The notes: generated by a model not told the origin, from the letters alone. Positions 20,520 through 28,787 are shown, counted from the stretch's first letter. The stretch is DNA of 64,000 bases from Bradyrhizobium iriomotense (GCF_018129405.1 NZ_JAFCLP010000024.1:38727-102726), one strand, 5' to 3'. Numbers and translations are program-made.

Positions 20520-21446
20520 ATGTCCAACGTCCGCGTCCTCGCCACCGACCTCGAATTTCCCGAAGGGCCGGTCGTGATGCCGGACGGCTCGGTGGTGCTG
20601 GTGGAGATCCGCGGCCAGCGCCTGACCCGCGTCTACCCCGACGGCCGCAAGGAGATCGTGGCGAAGGTCCCCGGCGGCCCGAACGGCGCCGCGCTCGGCC
20701 CCGACGGCAAGATCTACATCTGCAACAATGGCGGCTTCTCCTGGATCCCGACCCGCAACATGATCATGCCCGGCCCGCAGCCGGACGATTATCTCGGCGG
20801 CTCGATCCAGCGCGTCGACCTGCAATCCGGCAAGGTCGAGACCGTCGTCACGAAATGCGGCGAGCACGATCTGCGCGGGCCGAACGACCTGGTGTTCGAC
20901 AAGCAGGGTGGCCTGTGGTTCTCCGATCTCGGCAAGCGCCGCGCGCGCGAGATGGATGTCGGCGGCATGTATTACCTCAAGCCCGGCATGACCGAGATCG
21001 TCGAAATCGTGCATGGCGTGCTGCCGGCCAACGGCATCGGGCTGTCGCCGGACGAGAACACCGTCTACATCGCGGAGACGCCGACCGGGCGGCTGTGGGC
21101 CTATGAGCTCTCCGCGCCGGGTACGCTGAAACCGCGCGACGCGATCTATCGCGGCGAGCGCGGCAAGCCGATCTGCGGCCTCGGCGGCTACCAGATGTTC
21201 GACTCGCTCGCGGTGGAGGCAAATGGCAATGTCTGCGTCGCAACCCTCGTGTCCGGCTGCATCTCGGTGATCGCGCCCGACGGCACGCTGGTCGAGCAGG
21301 TGCCCACCGGCGACCGCGTCACCACCAACATCGCCTTCGGCGGCCCTGAACTTAAGACCGCCTACATCACGCTGTCGGGCAAGGGCGAGCTCGTCGCCAT
21401 GGACTGGCCGCGCGGCGGTTTGCCGTTGAACTTTTTGAATAAGTGA
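20520..21446 (+). CDS. SMP-30/gluconolactonase family protein
   Basis: A 308-residue six-bladed beta-propeller lactonase. The divalent-metal ligands of the family are visible: Glu in LEFPEGPVV, Asn in RGPNDLVFD and Asn/Asp in LPANGIGLSPDE. These enzymes open sugar lactones to acids. No signal peptide is seen. GGAGGG lies ten bases before the ATG. It is preceded by a regulator and followed, after a repeat, by a GNAT gene, so its pathway is not fixed by its neighbours. Confidence 0.88.
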   Translation: MSNVRVLATDLEFPEGPVVMPDGSVVLVEIRGQRLTRVYPDGRKEIVAKVPGGPNGAALGPDGKIYICNNGGFSWIPTRNMIMPGPQPDDYLGGSIQRVDLQSGKVETVVTKCGEHDLRGPNDLVFDKQGGLWFSDLGKRRAREMDVGGMYYLKPGMTEIVEIVHGVLPANGIGLSPDENTVYIAETPTGRLWAYELSAPGTLKPRDAIYRGERGKPICGLGGYQMFDSLAVEANGNVCVATLVSGCISVIAPDGTLVEQVPTGDRVTTNIAFGGPELKTAYITLSGKGELVAMDWPRGGLPLNFLNK

Positions 21447-21547
21447 CAATCGCGAAAAACGCGATTGTCATCCCGGGGCTATGCGGAGCATAGAACCCGG
21501 GATCTCGAGATTCCGGGTTCGGCTCTTTGAGCCGCCCCGGAATGACA
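21445..21547. repeat. CTCGAG-centred palindromic repeat, copy 1
   Basis: A hairpin ACAATCGCG/CGCGATTGT (21445-21467) runs into an outer inverted repeat GTCATCCCGGGG/CCCCGGAATGAC enclosing AACCCGGGATCTCGAGATTC. Similar copies lie at 28138-28217 and 57550-57630. It fills the gap between the lactonase and GNAT genes. Confidence 0.85.
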
Positions 21548-21565
21548 TTCATGAGGAACGATACA

Positions 21566-22159
21566 ATGCCCTGGCCTGATCCCATCACCCTGCGCGGACA
21601 GCACGCCCGTCTCGAGCCGCTGTCGCATGCTCATCGCGAGGGGCTGGTCGAGGCCGTCAAGGACGGCGAGCTGTCAAAGCTCTGGTACACCGCGATCCCG
21701 CTGCCGGAGAACATGGGCAAGGAGATCGACCGCCGCCTCGGCCTGCAGGCTGCCGGCTCGATGCTGCCCTTCACCGTGTTCGACGCAGGCGGCAGCATCG
21801 TCGGCATGACCACCTACATGAACATCGATGCCACCAACCGCCGCGTCGAGATCGGCTCGACCTGGTACGGCAAGAGTGCGCAGCGCGGCCCACTCAACAC
21901 GCAGTGCAAGCTGCTGCTGCTCCGGCACGCCTTCGAGACGCTGAACTGCATCGCGGTCGAGTTCCGCACGCATTTCTTCAACCATCAGAGCCGCCGCGCC
22001 ATCGAGCGCCTCGGCGCCAAGCAGGACGGCATTCTGCGCAGCCACCAAATCGCGCCGAACGGCACGTTGCGCGATACCGTTGTTTACAGCATCACCGCCG
22101 CCGAATGGCCGACGGTGCAGGCGCATCTGGAATTTCAACTCAACGACAAGCCGCGCTAG
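21566..22159 (+). CDS. GNAT-family N-acetyltransferase
   Basis: A 197-residue acetyltransferase of the RimJ/RimL-like group. It opens MPWPDPITLRGQHARLEPLS, the usual first strand of that group. The acetyl-CoA region is STWYGKSAQRGPLNTQCKLL, and the following FETLNCIAVEFRTHFFNHQS, ending at RRAIERLGAKQDG, is characteristic. The start at 21566 is chosen because GAGGA lies eight bases upstream. Substrate could be a protein N-terminus or a small molecule; nothing nearby decides this. Confidence 0.85.
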   Translation: MPWPDPITLRGQHARLEPLSHAHREGLVEAVKDGELSKLWYTAIPLPENMGKEIDRRLGLQAAGSMLPFTVFDAGGSIVGMTTYMNIDATNRRVEIGSTWYGKSAQRGPLNTQCKLLLLRHAFETLNCIAVEFRTHFFNHQSRRAIERLGAKQDGILRSHQIAPNGTLRDTVVYSITAAEWPTVQAHLEFQLNDKPR

Positions 22160-22175
22160 GGGCGGCCGAGGGACC

Positions 22176-23822
22176 ATGGATAGATTTGATTATGTGATCG
22201 TCGGCGCGGGCTCCGCCGGTTGCGTGCTCGCCAGCCGGCTCAGCGAAGATCCTGATATCAGCGTCTGCGTGCTCGAGGCGGGCCCGAGCGACTGGCACCC
22301 CTACATTCATCTGCCGGCGGGGTTCATCAAGACCTTCCACATGAAGAGCATCAACTGGGCCTACCAGCAGGAGCCCGGACCCTACACCGGCGGCCGCAGC
22401 ATCTACGCGCCGCGCGGCAAGACGCTCGGCGGCTCGTCCTCGATTAACGGCCACATCTACAACCGCGGCCAGCGCATGGACTTCGACACCTGGGCGCAGA
22501 TGGGCAATCGCGGCTGGGGTTATGCCGACGTGCTGCCTTACTTCAAGCGGCTGGAGAAGCGGGTCGGCGAGGGTGACAACAATTTTCGCGGCCGCGACGG
22601 CAATCTCACCGTCACCACCATGGACTGGCGCGATCCGCTCTGCGAGGCCTTCATGGAAGGTGCTGTCTCACTCGGCATCCCCCGCAACCCCGACTACAAC
22701 GGCGCGAAGCAGGAAGGCGTCTCCTACTGCCAACGCACCATCGAGAACGGCCTGCGCGTTTCCGGCTCGACCGCGTTCCTCAAGCCCGCGATGAAGCGGC
22801 CCAACATGCATGTGCATACGCACGCGCATGCGACCGGGATCATCTTCGAGGGCAAGCGCGCGGTCGGCGTGCGCTACACCAAGGGCGGCCGCGGCGGCAC
22901 GCCGGTGGAGGTGCGCGCCAACAAGGAAGTGATCCTCTCCGGCGGCACTTATAATTCACCGCAGCTGCTGCAGCTCTCCGGCATCGGTTCGCCCGATCTG
23001 TTGCAGCAGCACGGCATCGCCGTCCGTCACGCGCTGCCGGTCGGCGAGGGCCTTCAGGATCACTACGCCCCACGCACGGTGGCGCGCGTCAAGGACATCA
23101 AGACCATCAACGAGCTCCGCCGCGGCTTCTCGCTCTGGATCGAAGCGCTGAAATGGGCGACCGCGCGGCGCGGCCTGCTGTCGCTGTCGCCGACCATGGT
23201 CTATTGCTTCTGGCACTCCGGCGAGAGCGCGGAGAGCTCCGATCTGCAACTCACCTTCACGCCGGCTTCTTACAAAGAAGGCGTGCAGGGCCAGCTCGAG
23301 GACGAGCCCGGCATGACCGTGGCCTCCTGGCAGCAGCGCCCGGAGAGCCGCGGCTATGTCCGCATCCGCTCCTCTGATCCGTTCGCGCCGCCGATCATCC
23401 AGACCAACTATCTCGACGCCGAGCTCGACCGCCGTGTCATCGTCGGCGGCATGAAGCTCGCGCGGCGCCTTTTGAAGTCCGCACCGCTCTCGCCCTATTA
23501 CGCCTACGAGGATTTCCCCGGCCCCAACGTCAACACCGACGACGAATTCCTGCACGCCGCCACCGAGCGCGGCACCACCACCTTCCACCCCGGCTGCACC
23601 TGCCGCATGGGCCCGGCGGATTCCACCTGGGCCGTGGTCGACGACCAGCTCCGCGTCCACGGCCTCGAAGGCCTCCGCGTCATCGACGCCTCGGTCATGC
23701 CGCGCATGATCTCGGCGAACCTCAACGCCTCCACGATGATGATCGCCGACCGCGCCTCGGACCTGATCCGCGGCAAGGTGCCGATGGAAGCCGCGCGCAT
23801 CCCGGACGCGGCGGTGGCGTGA
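22176..23822 (+). CDS. GMC-family FAD oxidoreductase (choline dehydrogenase-like)
   Basis: A 548-residue flavoenzyme of the glucose-methanol-choline family. The FAD fold is at residues 5-35 (DYVIVGAGSAGCVLASRLSE), GMC signature 1 at about 80-100 (PRGKTLGGSSSINGHIYNRG), signature 2 at about 265 (GGTYNSPQLLQLSGIG), and the C-terminal active-site region at 470-540 (FHPGCTCRMG and NLNASTMMIADRASDLI). It probably oxidises an alcohol in the cytoplasm or at the membrane. Choline is one possibility, but no betaine-aldehyde dehydrogenase or BetI is adjacent. It starts 16 bases after the GNAT gene. Confidence 0.88.
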   Translation: MDRFDYVIVGAGSAGCVLASRLSEDPDISVCVLEAGPSDWHPYIHLPAGFIKTFHMKSINWAYQQEPGPYTGGRSIYAPRGKTLGGSSSINGHIYNRGQRMDFDTWAQMGNRGWGYADVLPYFKRLEKRVGEGDNNFRGRDGNLTVTTMDWRDPLCEAFMEGAVSLGIPRNPDYNGAKQEGVSYCQRTIENGLRVSGSTAFLKPAMKRPNMHVHTHAHATGIIFEGKRAVGVRYTKGGRGGTPVEVRANKEVILSGGTYNSPQLLQLSGIGSPDLLQQHGIAVRHALPVGEGLQDHYAPRTVARVKDIKTINELRRGFSLWIEALKWATARRGLLSLSPTMVYCFWHSGESAESSDLQLTFTPASYKEGVQGQLEDEPGMTVASWQQRPESRGYVRIRSSDPFAPPIIQTNYLDAELDRRVIVGGMKLARRLLKSAPLSPYYAYEDFPGPNVNTDDEFLHAATERGTTTFHPGCTCRMGPADSTWAVVDDQLRVHGLEGLRVIDASVMPRMISANLNASTMMIADRASDLIRGKVPMEAARIPDAAVA

Positions 23823-23829
23823 CATCTTC

Positions 23830-23915
23830 GTAGGATGGGTAGAGCGCAGCGAAACCCATCATCTTGCAGCGCGTGCTCAAGCCCGATGGGTTTCGCTGCG
23901 CTCTACCCATCCTAC
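23830..23915. repeat. REP pair (family 1), left of RAYT 1
   Basis: Two REP units face each other as perfect 31-base inverted arms, 23830-23860 starting GTAGGATGGGTAGAGCG and 23885-23915, around a 24-base spacer that begins ATCTTGC. The outer ends carry GTAG, the tetranucleotide typical of REPs linked to RAYT transposases. It begins eight bases after the GMC gene. Confidence 0.93.
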
Positions 23916-23946
23916 AAGAGCGATGACGTCTATCCAAGGTTGTGCC

Positions 23947-24501
23947 ATGATGAGGAGCATGACCTCCTATCGGCGCAACTTCATTCCCGGCGGAAGCTTC
24001 TTCTTCACCGTCAATCTGGCCGATCGCCGGCGGTCGCTTCTGACGGCGAACATCGACCTATTGCGCGCAGCATTTCGCGAGATCCGTCAGCGGCACCCGT
24101 TCACGATCGATGCGATCGTGGTGCTGCCGGAGCATCTTCACACCGTCTGGACGATGCCGGACGGAGATGCCGATTTTGCAACGCGCTGGCGGCAGATCAA
24201 ATCAGCCTTCTCTCGCAACCTCGCGTTTGATGAACCGGTCTCGGCCAGCCGCGCCGCCAGAGGGGAGCGTGGCGTCTGGCAGCGGCGCTATTGGGAGCAT
24301 ACCATCCGTGACGAGGAGGATTATGCCCGGCACATCGACTATGTGCATATCAACCCGGTCAAGCACGGCCTCGTCGAACGAGTTGCGGATTGGGCTCCTT
24401 CGTCGTTCCATCGCCACGTGGCCCTAGGCATTTATCCGGCCGACTGGGCTGGCGATCTCTCAAAGCTTGGGAGCGGAGCTGACTTTGGCGAACGGAGTTG
24501 A
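23947..24501 (+). CDS. REP-associated tyrosine transposase (RAYT 1, IS200/Y1 type)
   Basis: A single-domain Y1-HUH nuclease of about 184 residues. The metal-binding HUH motif is LPEHLHTVWTM. The candidate tyrosines are in RRYWEHTIRDEEDYARHIDY and the following VHINPVKHG, typical of RAYTs. The N-terminus YRRNFIPGGSFFFTVNLADR is also family-specific. The start is uncertain: ATGs at 23947, 23950 and 23959; AAGG precedes 23947, while the 23959 ATG lines up with RAYT 2. It lies between two REP pairs of one family (23830 and 24513). RAYTs process cognate REP single strands and are single-copy, domesticated relatives of IS200/IS605 transposases (family knowledge). Confidence 0.92.
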   Translation: MMRSMTSYRRNFIPGGSFFFTVNLADRRRSLLTANIDLLRAAFREIRQRHPFTIDAIVVLPEHLHTVWTMPDGDADFATRWRQIKSAFSRNLAFDEPVSASRAARGERGVWQRRYWEHTIRDEEDYARHIDYVHINPVKHGLVERVADWAPSSFHRHVALGIYPADWAGDLSKLGSGADFGERS

Positions 24502-24512
24502 CACGGCAATCC

Positions 24513-24599
24513 GTAGGATGGGTAGAGCGAAGCGAAACCCATCATCTTGCGGTTCGGGGAAGCCGCTTGATGGGTTTCGCTTCGCTCTACCCATCCTAC
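24513..24599. repeat. REP pair (family 1), right of RAYT 1
   Basis: Perfect 31-base inverted arms at 24513-24543 and 24569-24599, both with GTAG at the outer end. The arms differ from the left pair by one base (AGCGAAGCG in place of AGCGCAGCG). The spacer again starts ATCTTGC. It begins 11 bases after the RAYT stop codon. Confidence 0.93.
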
Positions 24600-24601
24600 T
24601 A

Positions 24602-24700
24602 GGCTGGATGCAGCCTCGATCTTGTCCCGTCGGGCAAAACACCCCGCACCCCGTCAACCCCTTCCCGCGAAAATATTCTACTTTACCGAATTTCGGAATT
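24602..24700. other. AT-rich spacer with GTCGGGCAAAAC tract
   Basis: Contains GTCGGGCAAAAC at 24629-24640, followed by an AAAATATTC...GAATTTCGG stretch. A related tract lies in the other orientation near 48150-48206. No coding frame with support. Confidence 0.5.
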
Positions 24701-25200
24701 GCGGCATAAGTCGAAACAGCCCGGCCCACGAAGAGGGGCGGTTCGCGAGTCGTTCGAAACGCGGGCCGGGTTGCGGTGGACGCGGCAGCGTCGTCACGAC
24801 CGGGTGCGGGCAGGGCGGGTAGTCCCTGTGAGTCCGCGGCCACGTGTAGACGAACGGCGCTGATCGCGTACGGCAAAACCGTGTGGTCCTGGCCGTCGTT
24901 GCTACGGTCAAGCCTTTCGCGGAGGTGTGAGCGAGCCCAACCGGGCAGACTGCATCGTCAATCTGCGGGGTGAGGGAGGCCAGAAGGAATTCGGCTCCCG
25001 GGAGAGCACGGCATAAGCCGTCCGACCACTGCGCAGGGAAGGCCGAGTGATTGGCTACACCTGTATGCTGCTGTGCGGTTTCTCTGCGCTACATTCGCGC
25101 AGCAGACCGCGGGTGCCAGCCGGCACCCGGCCTTCCCTGTGCCCTCTTTCCTTGAGAGGCGAAGAATGAAGCAAAGCTCGGGCGAGATGCGTCGCGAGGT
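24700..25200 (+). other. Structured non-coding element, possible ncRNA or structured repeat
   Basis: About 500 bases without a credible gene but with strong potential folding at the right end. P1: 25031-25045 with 25128-25142 (15 pairs, one G-U; core CAGGGAAGGCCG/CGGCCTTCCCTG). P2: 25068-25077 with 25096-25105 (CTGCTGTGCG/CGCGCAGCAG, one G-U). P3: 25111-25117 with 25122-25128 (GGGTGCC/GGCACCC). Together they make a three-way junction. A further hairpin ACGGC-ATAA-GCCGT lies just upstream (25008-25021). I recall similar sequence from many bradyrhizobial intergenic regions, but this was not checked. Edges are approximate. The small frame across it (25073-25525) also crosses three repeats and is judged spurious. 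Confidence 0.55.
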
Positions 25201-25231
25201 TGCAGACGTGCGTCAGCAACCATACACTCGC

Positions 25232-25334
25232 TGTCATCGCCCGCGAAGGCGGGCGATCCAGTACTCCGAGACGGTGCGGCTAGAACCGAGAAGCCGCGGC
25301 GTACTGGATTCCCCGCCTGCGCGGGGAATGACAG
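25232..25334. repeat. CCAGTA-type composite palindrome, copy 1
   Basis: Outer arms TGTCAT/ATGACA enclose two hairpins (CGCCCGCGAAGGCGGGCG and CCCCGCCTGCGCGGGG) and an inner pair ATCCAGTA/TACTGGAT. Other copies: 28685, 43695, 48260 and 54501. Confidence 0.88.
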
Positions 25335-25369
25335 TCGTGTTTGGAGAGCGAGCCGTTGCCTCTTGCTCC

Positions 25370-25447
25370 GTCATTGCGAGCGCAGCGAAGCAATCCAGGC
25401 TGTCTCCGCGGAGGGATTCTGGATTGCTTCGCTGCGCTCGCAATGAC
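25370..25447. repeat. GCAATGAC-type palindrome
   Basis: Near-perfect inverted arms of about 29 bases, starting GTCATTGCGAGCGCAGCGAA and closing with its complement, around an 18-base centre. Only copy of this type in the window. Confidence 0.88.
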
Positions 25448-25493
25448 GGTGTGGATGCAGTGTGCGCAAATGTCTCCCCAAGCGTCGTCCTGG

Positions 25494-25610
25494 CGAAAGC
25501 CAGGACCCATTACCCCAGGAAGTAGTTTGACGAAGACTAGTCGTTCGGTACCCCGACTGTCCGCAATCGATAGATCACGCGGTATGGGTCCTGGCTTTCG
25601 CCAGGACGAC
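25494..25610. repeat. GGCGAAAGCC-type composite palindrome, copy 1
   Basis: Outer inverted arms of about 26 bases (GTCGTCCTGGCGAAAGCCAG to its complement at 25585-25610), each arm itself a hairpin, around a centre with ACGCGGTATGGGTCC. Copies in the opposite orientation are at 50596 and 51419; diverged relatives are at 39066 and 56029. Confidence 0.88.
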
Positions 25611-25637
25611 ACCGAGTGTGTGGTTAGCGCCGCCGAT

Positions 25638-26480
25638 CTACACTTCCCGTCGGCTCAAGAACGCCAGCCGCTCGAACAAATGCACGTCCTGCTCGTTCTT
25701 CAGCAGCGCGCCATGCAGCGGCGGGATCAGTTTTCGCGGATCACGTTCGCGCAGCTGCTCGACGCTCATGTCCTCGTTGAGCAGCAGCTTGAGCCAGTCC
25801 AAAAGCTCGGACGTGGAGGGCTTCTTCTTCAGGCCGGGCACCTCGCGCACCTCGAAGAAGATGCGCAGCGCTTCCTCGACGAGGCGCTTCTTGATGCCGG
25901 GGAAGTGGACGTCGACGATGCGGCCCATCGTGTCGGCGTCGGGGAACTTGATGTAGTGGAAGAAGCAGCGGCGCAGGAACGCGTCCGGCAGCTCCTTCTC
26001 GTTGTTGGAGGTGATCATCATGATCGGGCGCTGCTTCGCCTTGATCGTCTCGCCGGTCTCGTAGACATGGAATTCCATGCGGTCGAGCTCGAGCAGCAGG
26101 TCGTTCGGGAATTCGATGTCGGCCTTGTCGATCTCGTCGATCAACAGCACCGGGCGCTGCTCGGCCGTGAAGGCCTCCCACAGCTTGCCGCGCTTGATGT
26201 AGTTCTTGATGTCCGACACGCGCGCGTCGCCGAGCTGGCTGTCGCGCAGACGCGACACCGCGTCATATTCGTAGAGGCCCTGCTGCGCCTTGGTGGTGGA
26301 CTTGATGTGCCAGGTCAGCAGCGGCGCGTTCAGCGCCTTCGCCACTTCCTCCGCCAGCACCGTCTTGCCGGTGCCGGGCTCGCCCTTCACCAGGAGCGGG
26401 CGCTCGAGCACGATCGAGGCATTGACGGCGACCTTGAGATCGTCGGTCGCAACATAGTCCTTGGTGCCGGTAAATTTCAT
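25638..26480 (-). CDS. MoxR-type AAA+ ATPase
   Basis: A 280-residue AAA+ chaperone-like ATPase. Walker A is KGEPGTGKTVLAEEVA, Walker B is PVLLIDEIDKADIEFPNDLL, sensor 1 is MMITSNNEKELPDAFLRRCF, and a C-terminal lid follows. MoxR ATPases act with VWA proteins to insert metals or assemble complexes. A CoxE-like VWA gene starts 476 bases away on the other strand, and the two are often adjacent, so they probably work together (inference). The start is at 26480 because AAGGA lies eight bases upstream and the family starts MKFTGTKDYV. Confidence 0.9.
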   Translation of the reverse strand: MKFTGTKDYVATDDLKVAVNASIVLERPLLVKGEPGTGKTVLAEEVAKALNAPLLTWHIKSTTKAQQGLYEYDAVSRLRDSQLGDARVSDIKNYIKRGKLWEAFTAEQRPVLLIDEIDKADIEFPNDLLLELDRMEFHVYETGETIKAKQRPIMMITSNNEKELPDAFLRRCFFHYIKFPDADTMGRIVDVHFPGIKKRLVEEALRIFFEVREVPGLKKKPSTSELLDWLKLLLNEDMSVEQLRERDPRKLIPPLHGALLKNEQDVHLFERLAFLSRREV

Positions 26481-26587
26481 CGCGCGTCCTTGTTGGTCGT
26501 CGTCGCAAGGCTGTTGCCAATTGCATCGCCCTGGTCGCGACAAGCGAACGGCCGCTCGCGGCGGCCGTTCCTGGTTCGGTCAGGCTT

Positions 26588-26833
26588 TCAGACCCGTTTT
26601 ATCAGCGAAAGGATGACCAGCACAATCACCGCGCCGATGGTGGCGTCCACGATGGCGCCGACCGTGCCCGTTGCCAGCTGGATGTGCAGCTGTGGCAGAA
26701 CCCAGCTCGCCACCAGCGCGCCGATGATGCCGACGACGATGTTGCCGATCAGCCCAAATCCCGCCCCGTGGACAATCTTGCCGGCAAGCCAGCCTGCGAT
26801 GGCGCCGATGATCAGTGCTGCGAGAATTCCCAT
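26588..26833 (-). CDS. GlsB/YeaQ/YmgE-family small membrane protein
   Basis: An 81-residue transglycosylase-associated/stress-type membrane protein with three hydrophobic segments: IGAIAGWLAGKIVHGAGFGL, GNIVVGIIGALVASWVL and IVDATIGAVIVLVILSLIKR. The glycine-rich GAIAGWLAG...GLIGNIVVGIIGA pattern is diagnostic. A TTG five codons upstream extends the frame, but the ATG at 26833 has GGGGA eight bases before it. Homologues are often induced by stress; no alternative sigma-factor site was recognised here. It lies between the divergent MoxR and VWA genes. Confidence 0.87.
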   Translation of the reverse strand: MGILAALIIGAIAGWLAGKIVHGAGFGLIGNIVVGIIGALVASWVLPQLHIQLATGTVGAIVDATIGAVIVLVILSLIKRV

Positions 26834-26956
26834 TGCAAACGTCCCCAAAACAACCCCTTGAGGTGGCCAATTCTAGAGCAAAAAGCCTCCCGGTCCAGCG
26901 CAGAGCGCCAGTGTCCGCCCCTTGACGTTCGTCCCCCGACGGGCAATCTGTCACCC

Positions 26957-28132
26957 ATGTTCCTGCAATTCTTCACCTCTCTGCGCGACGCGCAGGTCCC
27001 CGTGACGCTGCGCGAATACCTCACGCTGATGGAGGCGCTCGACGCCGACCTCGCGGACTACACGGTCGAGAATTTCTACTATCTGTCGCGCGCCTCGCTG
27101 GTGAAGGACGAGCGCAACCTCGACAAGTTCGACCGCGTCTTCGGTACGGTGTTCAAGGGGCTGGAAAGCCTGCTCGATGCCATGGAGAAGGCGGAGATCC
27201 CCGAGGAGTGGCTGAAGAAGCTCGCCGAGAAATACCTCAGCGAGGAAGAGAAGAAGCAGATCGAGGCCATGGGCTGGGACAAGCTCATGGAGACCTTGAA
27301 GAAGCGCCTCGAGGAGCAGAAGGGCCGCCACCAGGGTGGCTCGAAGTGGATCGGTACCGCCGGCACCTCGCCGTTCGGCGCCCACGGCTACAATCCCGAG
27401 GGCGTGCGCATCGGCCAGGAGAAGAACCGCAACAACCGCGCCGTGAAGGTGTGGGACAAGCGCGAGTTCAGGGATCTCGACGGCAATGTCGAGCTCGGCA
27501 TCCGCAACATCAAGGTGGCGCTGCGGCGCCTGCGCAAGTTCGCGCGCACCGGCGCGCCGGACGAGCTCGATCTCGACACCACCATCCGCGAGACCGCCAA
27601 TCACGGCTATCTCGACGTGCACATGCGCCCCGAGCGGCGCAACGCGGTGAAGCTGCTGGTGTTCTTCGACATCGGCGGCTCCATGGACGCGCATATCGAG
27701 CAGGTCGAGGAGCTGTTCTCGGCGGCGAAGAGCGAGTTCAAGCACATGGAGTATTTCTACTTCCACAACTGCCTCTATGAAGGCGTGTGGAAGCAAAACA
27801 AGCGCCGCTTCACCGACCGCACGCCGACCTGGGACGTGCTGCACAAATACCCGCACGACTACAAGGTCGTGTTCGTCGGCGATGCCTCGATGTCGCCTTA
27901 CGAGATCATGGTGCCCGGCGGCTCGGTCGAGCACGTCAACGAGGAGCCCGGCTCGGTCTGGCTCGACCGCATCATCCGCACCTATCCGCATGCGGTGTGG
28001 CTGAACCCGGTCGCTCAGAAGCACTGGGATTATTCGGAATCCACCACCATCATCAAACGCATCTTCGCCAACCGGATGTACCCGATCACGATCGAGGGGC
28101 TGGAGGGTGCGATGAAGGAATTGACGCACTGA
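26957..28132 (+). CDS. VWA domain (CoxE-like) protein
   Basis: A 391-residue protein with a C-terminal von Willebrand A domain. The metal-site motif is degenerate: FFDIGGSM in place of D-x-S-x-S. The N-terminal half is helical with many charged residues (LSEEEKKQIEAMGWDKLMET and on). The conserved GAHGYNPEGVRIG and WLNPVAQKHWDYSES segments are typical of the CoxE-like group that pairs with MoxR ATPases. The reading frame extends upstream, but ATG 26957 begins the family's usual MFLQFFTSLRDAQVPVTLRE. It is followed by a repeat and a rhodanese gene. Confidence 0.88.
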   Translation: MFLQFFTSLRDAQVPVTLREYLTLMEALDADLADYTVENFYYLSRASLVKDERNLDKFDRVFGTVFKGLESLLDAMEKAEIPEEWLKKLAEKYLSEEEKKQIEAMGWDKLMETLKKRLEEQKGRHQGGSKWIGTAGTSPFGAHGYNPEGVRIGQEKNRNNRAVKVWDKREFRDLDGNVELGIRNIKVALRRLRKFARTGAPDELDLDTTIRETANHGYLDVHMRPERRNAVKLLVFFDIGGSMDAHIEQVEELFSAAKSEFKHMEYFYFHNCLYEGVWKQNKRRFTDRTPTWDVLHKYPHDYKVVFVGDASMSPYEIMVPGGSVEHVNEEPGSVWLDRIIRTYPHAVWLNPVAQKHWDYSESTTIIKRIFANRMYPITIEGLEGAMKELTH

Positions 28133-28137
28133 CACGT

Positions 28138-28217
28138 CGTCATTCCGGGGCGCGCGTAGCGCGAACCCGGAATCTCGAGGTTCCGGGTTCGCTCGCTTCG
28201 CATCGCCCCGGAACGAC
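28138..28217. repeat. CTCGAG-centred palindromic repeat, copy 2
   Basis: Arms GTCATTCCGGGGC/GCCCCGGAACGAC around AACCCGGAATCTCGAGGTTC. It fills the gap between the VWA and rhodanese genes. Confidence 0.85.
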
Positions 28218-28240
28218 GGAAGAGAAGAAGGGAGAACCAT

Positions 28241-28654
28241 ATGCCCCAGACCATCACCCGCGGCATCAAGGCGTTGATCGACGAGGCCAATGCCGAGATC
28301 GAGACGCTCACCGCCAAGGATGCCATCGAGATCTCCAAGAACGGCGACGTCGTCATCGTCGACATCCGCGATCCCCGCGAGATCGAGCGCGACGGCCGCA
28401 TCCCCGGCGCCTTCGCCTGCACCCGCGGCATGCTCGAATTCTGGATCGATCCGCAGAGCCCCTACGCCAAGCCGATCTTCCAGGAGGACAAGAAGTTCGT
28501 CTTCCACTGCGCCGGTGGCCTGCGCTCCGCGCTCGCCGCCAAGACCGCGCAGGACATGGGGTTGAGGCCCGTCGCTCACATCGCCGGCGGCTACGCCGCC
28601 TGGCGTGATGCGGGCGGGCCGACCGAGCAGTGGGAGCCGAAGAAGAAGGGGTGA
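28241..28654 (+). CDS. Rhodanese-like domain protein
   Basis: A single-domain sulfurtransferase of 137 residues. The active-site loop is FHCAGGLRSALAA with Cys near residue 90, preceded by VVIVDIRDPREIERDGRIPG (start motif of the fold) and followed by HIAGGYAAWRDAGGP (end motif). Such proteins move sulfane sulfur or form persulfides in the cytoplasm. GGGAGAA is just upstream of the ATG. A two-domain sulfurtransferase follows after a repeat. Confidence 0.9.
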   Translation: MPQTITRGIKALIDEANAEIETLTAKDAIEISKNGDVVIVDIRDPREIERDGRIPGAFACTRGMLEFWIDPQSPYAKPIFQEDKKFVFHCAGGLRSALAAKTAQDMGLRPVAHIAGGYAAWRDAGGPTEQWEPKKKG

Positions 28655-28684
28655 GGGGTGCTTCGCCGTTGCTCCAATCTCCGC

Positions 28685-28787
28685 TGTCATTCCCCGCGAA
28701 GGCGGGGAATCCAGTACGCCGCAGCCTCTCGGCTCCATCACAACCGCCTCTGGAATACTGGATCGCCCGGTCAAGCCGGGCGATGAC
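28685..28787. repeat. CCAGTA-type composite palindrome, copy 2
   Basis: TGTCATTCCCCGCGAAGGCG begins the left half and the right half ends GCCGGGCGATGAC, with ATCCAGTA and TACTGGAT inside. It separates the two sulfurtransferase genes. Confidence 0.88.

Noticed and set aside
25073-25525. Open frame of 150 codons across the structured element
   Set aside because: It runs through three separate palindromic repeats and part of the structured element, and the like-looking small frames in bradyrhizobia appear to be products of the repeat.
23830-25610. CRISPR array
   Set aside because: Repeats are inverted palindromes of several types with no regular spacing and no cas genes.
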